64,000 bases of DNA from Chloroflexota bacterium. GTDB taxonomy: Bacteria > Chloroflexota > Dehalococcoidia > JACQUO01. Where the stretch lies: assembly GCA_016210205.1 (NCBI GenBank), contig JACQUO010000023.1:188012-252011 (forward strand), read 5' to 3'. The notes beneath the pieces are model-generated. The model saw nothing but the letters and a program-made list of their open reading frames with translations, did no database searches and was not told the origin of the DNA. Shown one piece after another: positions 58,686-64,000 of this stretch (positions are counted from its first letter, which is position 1; each line of letters starts with the position of its first letter). The translations under genes and the position numbers were made by a program.

Positions 58686-59845
58686 CCTCGGGAAAGGCCA
58701 GAAGCGCCGCCAATCCCCGAAAGCGCCTGGCCATCCTGGGCTCCACCGGCTCCATCGGCCGTCAGACGCTGGAGGTGGCCCGGGCCTTCCCCTCCCGGCT
58801 CAAGGTCGAGGCCCTGGCCGGGGGCGAGAACAAGGAGCTCCTTCTAGAGCAGCTCGCGGAGTTCCGCCCCGCCCTGGTGGCGAGCCTGGTCCCCCTGGGA
58901 GAGGGAGAGTTGGCCCACCCCTGCCTGTGGCTGTCTCTGGAGGAGATGACCACCCACCCCGATGTGGACCTAGTGGTGGTGGCCACCGCAGGCAAGGCAG
59001 GGCTGGCCCCTACGCTGGCGGCCCTCCGGGCCGGCAAGGAGGTGGCCCTAGCCAACAAGGAGGTCCTGGTCATGGCCGGGGAAATCGTCATGGCCCAGGC
59101 CCAAGCCCAGGATGTGACCATCAGGCCCATCGACAGCGAGCACAGCGCCCTCTGGCAGTGTCTGGAGGGGCAACGGGGCGAGGTGGCCCGCCTCATCCTC
59201 ACCGCCTCCGGCGGGGCCTTACGGGACTTGAGCCCGGAGCAGATGGAGGAGGTAACCCCCGCCCAGGCCCTCCGCCACCCCACCTGGAGCATGGGCCGCA
59301 AGGTCACCATCGACTCCGCCACCCTGATGAACAAGGGCATGGAGCTCATCGAGGCCCACTGGCTCTTCGGGGTGCCCCTGGAGCGCATCGGCGTGGTGCT
59401 CCATCCCCAGAGCATGGTTCACTCCATGGTGGAGTTCGCCGATGGCTCCATCCTGGCCCAGATGAGCCCCCCAGATATGAGGCTGCCCATCCAGTACGCA
59501 TTGAGCTACCCCGAGCGCTGGGAGAACCCCAGCCTCCCCCGCCTGCCCGACCAGGCCACCCTGGACTTCCGCCCCGTGCCCCCGGGCCGCTATCCCTGCC
59601 TGGAGCTGGCCCGGGAGGCGGCCCTTCTGGGCGGCACCTGCCCCGCGGTGCTCTGCGCCGCCGACGAGGTGGCGGTGGAGCGCTTCCTGGCTGGGGGCCT
59701 GGCCTTCACCGACATCCCGCAACTCATCGCCGCGGCGCTGGGGCGGCACCGGCGGGTGGGCCATCCGAGCCTGAAGCAAATCCTGGCGGCTGATGCCTGG
59801 TCCCGCCGCCAGGCCCAGGCCTGGAGCCCTCGAGGAGATAGCTGA
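58682..59845 (+). CDS. dxr: 1-deoxy-D-xylulose-5-phosphate reductoisomerase
   Basis: 'LAILGSTGSIGRQTLEVAR', 'IRPIDSEHSALWQCL', 'LTASGGALRDL'. Confidence 0.95.
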   Translation: MTSGKARSAANPRKRLAILGSTGSIGRQTLEVARAFPSRLKVEALAGGENKELLLEQLAEFRPALVASLVPLGEGELAHPCLWLSLEEMTTHPDVDLVVVATAGKAGLAPTLAALRAGKEVALANKEVLVMAGEIVMAQAQAQDVTIRPIDSEHSALWQCLEGQRGEVARLILTASGGALRDLSPEQMEEVTPAQALRHPTWSMGRKVTIDSATLMNKGMELIEAHWLFGVPLERIGVVLHPQSMVHSMVEFADGSILAQMSPPDMRLPIQYALSYPERWENPSLPRLPDQATLDFRPVPPGRYPCLELAREAALLGGTCPAVLCAADEVAVERFLAGGLAFTDIPQLIAAALGRHRRVGHPSLKQILAADAWSRRQAQAWSPRGDS

Positions 59846-59847
59846 TA

Positions 59848-60927
59848 ATGTCTGGCTTCCTGTTAGGCCTTTTGTCCTTCGTGGCGACCTTCTTCTTCAT
59901 CATTCTGGTGCACGAGCTGGGCCACTTCCTGGCGGCGCGCCGGGCCGGGGTGGTGGTGGAGGAGTTCGGGGTGGGCTTCCCGCCACGGCTCTGGGCCACC
60001 AAGCGGGGCGGCACCGAGTATTCCCTGAACCTCATCCCCCTGGGGGGCTTTGTGCGTCTGTTAGGAGAAGAGGACCCCCAAGCCCCCGGCAGCCTGGCGG
60101 AGAGGAGGCCCTCGGTTCGGCTCTTCATCCTGGCGGCAGGCTCGGTGAGCAACCTGCTGCTGCCTCTGATGCTCCTGCCCCTGAGCTTCATGCTGCCACG
60201 TCCGGTGCTCCTGGGCGGGGAGGGGATAAGGGTTGTCCAGGTGGTGCGGGACTCTCCGGCGGCCCAGGCAGGCCTCCAGGCGGAGGACGTCATCCTGGCG
60301 GTGGACGGCCGGCCCACCTCGGGCCTGGCCCAGCTGGAGGACTTGAGCCAGCTCATCTCCGCCCGGGCTGGCGCCCCCATGACGCTGCTTTTGGAGCGGG
60401 AGGGCCAAACCTCCTCTGTCACCGTCGTCCCCCGGGTGGACACACCTTCGGGCCAGGGGCGGCTGGGCATCGTCTTCACCTGGGCTCGGCCCCTCATCGA
60501 GACCCGGGCCTACCTGCCCTGGGAGGCCGTACCCCTGGGGATAGCGGAGACCTGGAACCTGGTGAGCCTCACTTTTCGGGGGCTGGCCACCATGGTGGCG
60601 GGACAGTCGCCGTTGGCGGTGGTGGGGGTGGTGGGCATCGCCCAGGCTACGGGAGAGGTGAGCCAGGGGGGCATTGTACCCCTAGTGGTCTGGACCGCCA
60701 TGCTCAGCCTGAACATCGGCATCCTCAACCTCCTCCCCATCCCCATGCTGGACGGGGGGCGCATGGCCTTCGTCCTCATTGAGGTGCTCCGGAGGGGCAA
60801 GCGCATCTCGCCCCAAAAGGAGCGCCTGGCCCATATGATTGGCCTGGCCCTCCTCCTGGCCCTGGTGGCGGTGGTGTCGTATTATGATATCGTGAGGCTA
60901 GTCCAGGGCCGGAGCATCATCCCCTAA
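59848..60927 (+). CDS. rseP: Site-2 protease family protein (RseP)
   Basis: 'ILVHELGHFLAARRAGV' HExxH, PDZ domain, 'NLLPIPMLDGGRM'. Confidence 0.93.
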   Translation: MSGFLLGLLSFVATFFFIILVHELGHFLAARRAGVVVEEFGVGFPPRLWATKRGGTEYSLNLIPLGGFVRLLGEEDPQAPGSLAERRPSVRLFILAAGSVSNLLLPLMLLPLSFMLPRPVLLGGEGIRVVQVVRDSPAAQAGLQAEDVILAVDGRPTSGLAQLEDLSQLISARAGAPMTLLLEREGQTSSVTVVPRVDTPSGQGRLGIVFTWARPLIETRAYLPWEAVPLGIAETWNLVSLTFRGLATMVAGQSPLAVVGVVGIAQATGEVSQGGIVPLVVWTAMLSLNIGILNLLPIPMLDGGRMAFVLIEVLRRGKRISPQKERLAHMIGLALLLALVAVVSYYDIVRLVQGRSIIP

Positions 60928-60931
60928 GGCC

Positions 60932-61981
60932 ATGATGCGCCGCGAGTCCAAGCCCATCCGTATCGGCCCCGTGACCGTGGGGGGCGGGGCGCCCATCGTG
61001 GTCCAGTCCATGACCAAGACGGACACCCGGGACGCCGCGGCCACGGTGCGCCAGCTCCACGCCCTGGCTGGGGTCGGCTGCGAGCTGGCCCGCCTGGCGG
61101 TGCCTGACACCGAGGCAGCCCAGGCCCTGCCCCGCATCAAAAAAGAGAGCCCCCTCCCCCTCATCGCCGACATCCACTTCGACCATCGCCTGGCCCTGGC
61201 GTCGCTGGGAGCCGGGGTGGACGGCCTGCGCCTCAACCCCGGGAACATCGGCGCCCCGGAGCGGGTGGCCGCGGTGGTGCGGGCGGCTCGGGAGCGGGCC
61301 GTGCCCATCCGGGTGGGGGTCAATGCCGGCAGCCTGCCCCAGGATGCCCGGAGGGGCAGCGTCGCCGAGCGCATGGTGGCGGCGGCCTTGGCCCAGGTGC
61401 GCCAACTGGAGGCGCTGGACTTCGACCTCATCAAGGTGTCCCTCAAGGCCTTCGATGTGCCCACCACTGTGGCGGCCTACACCGGCATCGCCCCCCTCAT
61501 CCCCTATCCCCTGCACCTGGGCATCACCGAGTCGGGCCTGGCGCGGGCGGGGACGGTGCGCTCCGCCGTGGGCCTGGGGGTGCTGCTGTTTTTGGGCATT
61601 GGGGACACCGTGCGGGTGTCGCTCACCGGCCCGCCGGAGGAGGAGGTGGCGGTGGCCTATGAGATTTTGAAGTCCCTGAACCTGCGCCAGCGTGGGGCCA
61701 CCCTGGTCTCCTGCCCCACCTGCGGGCGCATCGAGACGGACCTGGAGTCCCTAGCCCGGGCCGTGGAGGCGCATCTACAGAAGATAGACAAACCCCTCAA
61801 GGTGGCGGTGATGGGGTGTGTGGTCAACGGCCCCGGGGAGGCCGCGGACGCTGATGTGGGCATCGCCTGCGGCAAGGGCCGAGGGGTGCTCTTCCGGGGC
61901 GGTGTCAAGCTGCGCACGGTGGAGGAGCAGGACTATCTTTCGGCGCTGCTAGCGGAGATAGAGAAGCTGGCGGCCCCGTGA
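60932..61981 (+). CDS. ispG: 4-hydroxy-3-methylbut-2-en-1-yl diphosphate synthase
   Basis: 'IGPVTVGGGAPIVVQSMTKTDTRD', 'LIADIHFDHRLAL', 'SCPTCGR', 'VMGCVVNGPGEA'. Confidence 0.95.
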   Translation: MMRRESKPIRIGPVTVGGGAPIVVQSMTKTDTRDAAATVRQLHALAGVGCELARLAVPDTEAAQALPRIKKESPLPLIADIHFDHRLALASLGAGVDGLRLNPGNIGAPERVAAVVRAARERAVPIRVGVNAGSLPQDARRGSVAERMVAAALAQVRQLEALDFDLIKVSLKAFDVPTTVAAYTGIAPLIPYPLHLGITESGLARAGTVRSAVGLGVLLFLGIGDTVRVSLTGPPEEEVAVAYEILKSLNLRQRGATLVSCPTCGRIETDLESLARAVEAHLQKIDKPLKVAVMGCVVNGPGEAADADVGIACGKGRGVLFRGGVKLRTVEEQDYLSALLAEIEKLAAP

Positions 61982-61989
61982 AACTGAGG

Positions 61990-62035
61990 CTTGTGGTCAG
62001 GGCCCAGGGGTGCGGAGGCTTTGCCCCTCGTAACC
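61990..62035 (+). repeat. Weak/degenerate copy R7 of the dispersed structured element
   Basis: GGTCAGGGCCCAGGGGTGCGGAGGC-TTT-GCCCCTCGTAACCCCC resembles the hairpin C end of R5. Confidence 0.4.
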
Positions 62036-62065
62036 CCCATATCTACACAGTTTTACGAGCCAAGC

Positions 62066-62094
62066 TTGCCTTTCAAGACAGCCCTGGCTATACT
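62066..62094 (+). promoter_or_regulatory. Promoter for ilvE (TTGCCT-N17-TATACT)
   Basis: -35/-10-like boxes 33 nt upstream of the start. Confidence 0.5.
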
Positions 62095-62127
62095 AGAACC
62101 CAATTGCGACAGGGGAAAGGAGCGCAC

Positions 62128-63060
62128 ATGGGCACCTACGCCTTCTTTAAGGGCAAGTTCGTCCCCCTGGAAGAAGCCAAAATCGGCATCATCACCCACG
62201 CCTTCAACTATGGCACTGCCTGCTTCGAGGGCATTCGAGCCAACTGGAACAAGGAACAGGAGAAGTTCTATGTCTTCCGCATCCGGGAGCACCTGGAGCG
62301 CCTGGAGCAATCGTGCCGCATCCTGAAAATCAAGCTCCCCCACAGCGTGGCGGAGATGGAGAAGCTGGTAGTGCAGCTGGTGGAGCGGTGCGGCTACCGC
62401 GAGGATGTCTATGTACGCCCCATGGGCTACAAGTCCTCAGAGATTGTGGGCGTCAAGCTCCATGGCCTTGAGGACGACTTCCTGCTCTTCGTAGTCCCCT
62501 TCGGCCCCTACCTGGATGTAGAGAAGGGCGCCCGCTGCTGCATCTCCTCCTGGAGGCGCATCGACGACAACATGATTCCGCCTCGGGGCAAGATAACGGG
62601 GCTTTATGTCAACAGCGCCCTGGCCAAGACCGAGGCCAACGAGAACGGCTTCGACGAGGCCATCATGCTCAACTCTGACGGCCATGTCTCAGAGGGCAGT
62701 GGCGAGAACATCTTCGTCGTCAAGGACGGCGCCCTCCTCACCCCTCCCCCCACGGACAACATCCTCCTGGGCATCACCCGGGCCACCATCATGGAACTGG
62801 CCCGAACGGAGTTTGGCATCGACACCGTGGAGCGGTGCATTGACCGCAGCGAGCTTTACCTGGCCGAGGAGGTCTTCATGACGGGCACCGCCGCCCATGT
62901 GACCCCAGTGGTGGAGATAGACCGCCGGCCCGTGGGCAAGGGGGGCGTGGGCCCCATCACCCACAAGCTCCAGAAGCTCTACTTCGATGTCATCTTCGGG
63001 CGCAGCCGCAAGCACCTTTCCTGGAGCACCGTGATTTCGCCCCGGCTGGTGAAGGTGTAA
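62128..63060 (+). CDS. ilvE: Branched-chain amino acid aminotransferase
   Basis: 'AFNYGTACFEGIRANWN', 'SEGSGENIFVVKDG', 'EEVFMTGTAAHVTPVVEIDRRPVG'. ATG 62128 preferred over ORF start 61978. Confidence 0.94.
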   Translation: MGTYAFFKGKFVPLEEAKIGIITHAFNYGTACFEGIRANWNKEQEKFYVFRIREHLERLEQSCRILKIKLPHSVAEMEKLVVQLVERCGYREDVYVRPMGYKSSEIVGVKLHGLEDDFLLFVVPFGPYLDVEKGARCCISSWRRIDDNMIPPRGKITGLYVNSALAKTEANENGFDEAIMLNSDGHVSEGSGENIFVVKDGALLTPPPTDNILLGITRATIMELARTEFGIDTVERCIDRSELYLAEEVFMTGTAAHVTPVVEIDRRPVGKGGVGPITHKLQKLYFDVIFGRSRKHLSWSTVISPRLVKV

Positions 63061-63107
63061 AGCCCAGGCCCGGCCTTGCCTGCGCAGATGCAGATAAAGA
63101 GACTGGT

Positions 63108-63160
63108 GGAGACACCCCACACCCCGGCAGAGGGCTGCGCCCCCTGCACCCCCAAGTGTC
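63108..63160 (+). repeat. Dispersed structured element, copy R8
   Basis: GACACCCCACACCCCGGCAGAGGGCTGCGCCCCCTGCACCCCCA; hairpin C 63127-63147. Confidence 0.75.
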
Positions 63161-63228
63161 ACCCTGAGTCCGCCCCAGGCAGACGAAGGGCCTTCCCTGC
63201 TCCCACTAAGGGCGCCGCTTTGACAGTC

Positions 63229-64000
63229 CTAAGGCGCCGGCGGCTCCTTCACCGGGGGCTGGCGGAAGGGGAAGGCCAGGCTCACCCGCTTGAAGGTCTC
63301 CGCCATGGGGACGCCGTGGCGCTTGCCCGTCTCCTGGGACATGCGGCGCATGCGCTCCCCGAAGTCCATCTCTCCCTGCTCCCGATGGCCCACCTGGCTC
63401 TCGTGGCAGCGGATGGCCCGGAGCTTTAGCTCGAAGTAGGGGCTGACATCTATAATGACATCGGGGTCCTCGGAGCCCCAGAGATAGACCTCCTCCACCC
63501 GGTGGGGCTCCAGACCCTCCCGCAGGTGCTCCGGGTAGTGGAGCCGGTCGCGGCAGTAGGGATAGACGGCGTCCAGGGTGACCCGCCCGGCCATGCGGTG
63601 GTCCCGGTGGTTGATGAAAGGGCGCATGGGGTTGTGGGGGTTGGAGGTGAGCACTCGGTCTGGTTTGTACTTGCGGATGGCGCGGACAATCTCCCCGCGG
63701 AACTCGTAGGTGTCCTCCAGGCCGCCGTCGGGATGGCGCAGGAAGACCACCTCGCTCACCCCCAGCACCGCGGCGGCGGCCCGCTGCTCCCGTTCGCGGA
63801 TGCCCACCAGCCGTTCCGAGGTCATCTCCGGGTCGTGAGAGCCTTTGTCCCCGTTGGTGCAGAGGACATATATCACCCGCCGGCCCTCGGAGGTCCACTT
63901 GGCGACGGTGCCGGCGGAGGAGAACTCGGCGTCGTCGGGATGGGCGGCCACCAGGAGGATGGTCTGGGCCTTGTCCTCTGCGGGCGGTTGGGCTGGGGGC
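63229..64000 (-). CDS. PIG-L (LmbE-like) deacetylase, N-terminus possibly cut by window edge
   Basis: 'ILLVAAHPDDAEFSSAGTVAKWTSEGRRVIYVLCTNGDKGSHD' and 'NHRDHRMAGRVTLDAVYP'; the frame stays open to the window end upstream of the listed ATG. Confidence 0.9.
   Translation of the reverse strand, partial: PPAQPPAEDKAQTILLVAAHPDDAEFSSAGTVAKWTSEGRRVIYVLCTNGDKGSHDPEMTSERLVGIREREQRAAAAVLGVSEVVFLRHPDGGLEDTYEFRGEIVRAIRKYKPDRVLTSNPHNPMRPFINHRDHRMAGRVTLDAVYPYCRDRLHYPEHLREGLEPHRVEEVYLWGSEDPDVIIDVSPYFELKLRAIRCHESQVGHREQGEMDFGERMRRMSQETGKRHGVPMAETFKRVSLAFPFRQPPVKEPPAP

Overview
The window is a 64 kb, high-GC, gene-dense bacterial chromosome segment. Gene content and order suggest Chloroflexota/Dehalococcoidia-like (inference, not tested). 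It is mostly core metabolism and housekeeping: a truncated OmcA/MtrC-type multiheme cytochrome; pyrE and lepB; a dcd-ribD-ribE-ribBA-ribH operon; dinB; thrB-lysC; mutM-polA; an AbrB-like regulator next to an arsM-like gene; coaD-rsmD; an hspR/dnaJ/clpC heat-shock operon divergent from hsp20; hflKC; mtaB; tilS; a tungstate-type ABC transporter (tupABC); corA; a tandem Lin0512 pair; valS; coaE; a NorQ/NUDIX/NorD cluster; three tandem MFS genes; and a rpsB-tsf-pyrH-frr-uppS-cdsA-dxr-rseP-ispG operon. There are two tRNAs (Lys-TTT, Asp-GTC). No CRISPR array, transposase, prophage or rRNA was seen. The most interesting non-coding signals are: (1) a dispersed family of intergenic elements built from up to three successive GC-rich hairpins, whose stems show compensatory changes and whose middle loop appears inverted between two copies; (2) a leader upstream of tupA with mutually exclusive P1, antiterminator and terminator pairings, probably a Moco/Tuco-type riboswitch; (3) a consensus promoter with a 22-bp operator-like palindrome in front of a Cys-rich AbrB-like gene and arsM; (4) a heat-shock divergon with a consensus promoter on one side and a perfect 20-bp palindrome on the other.
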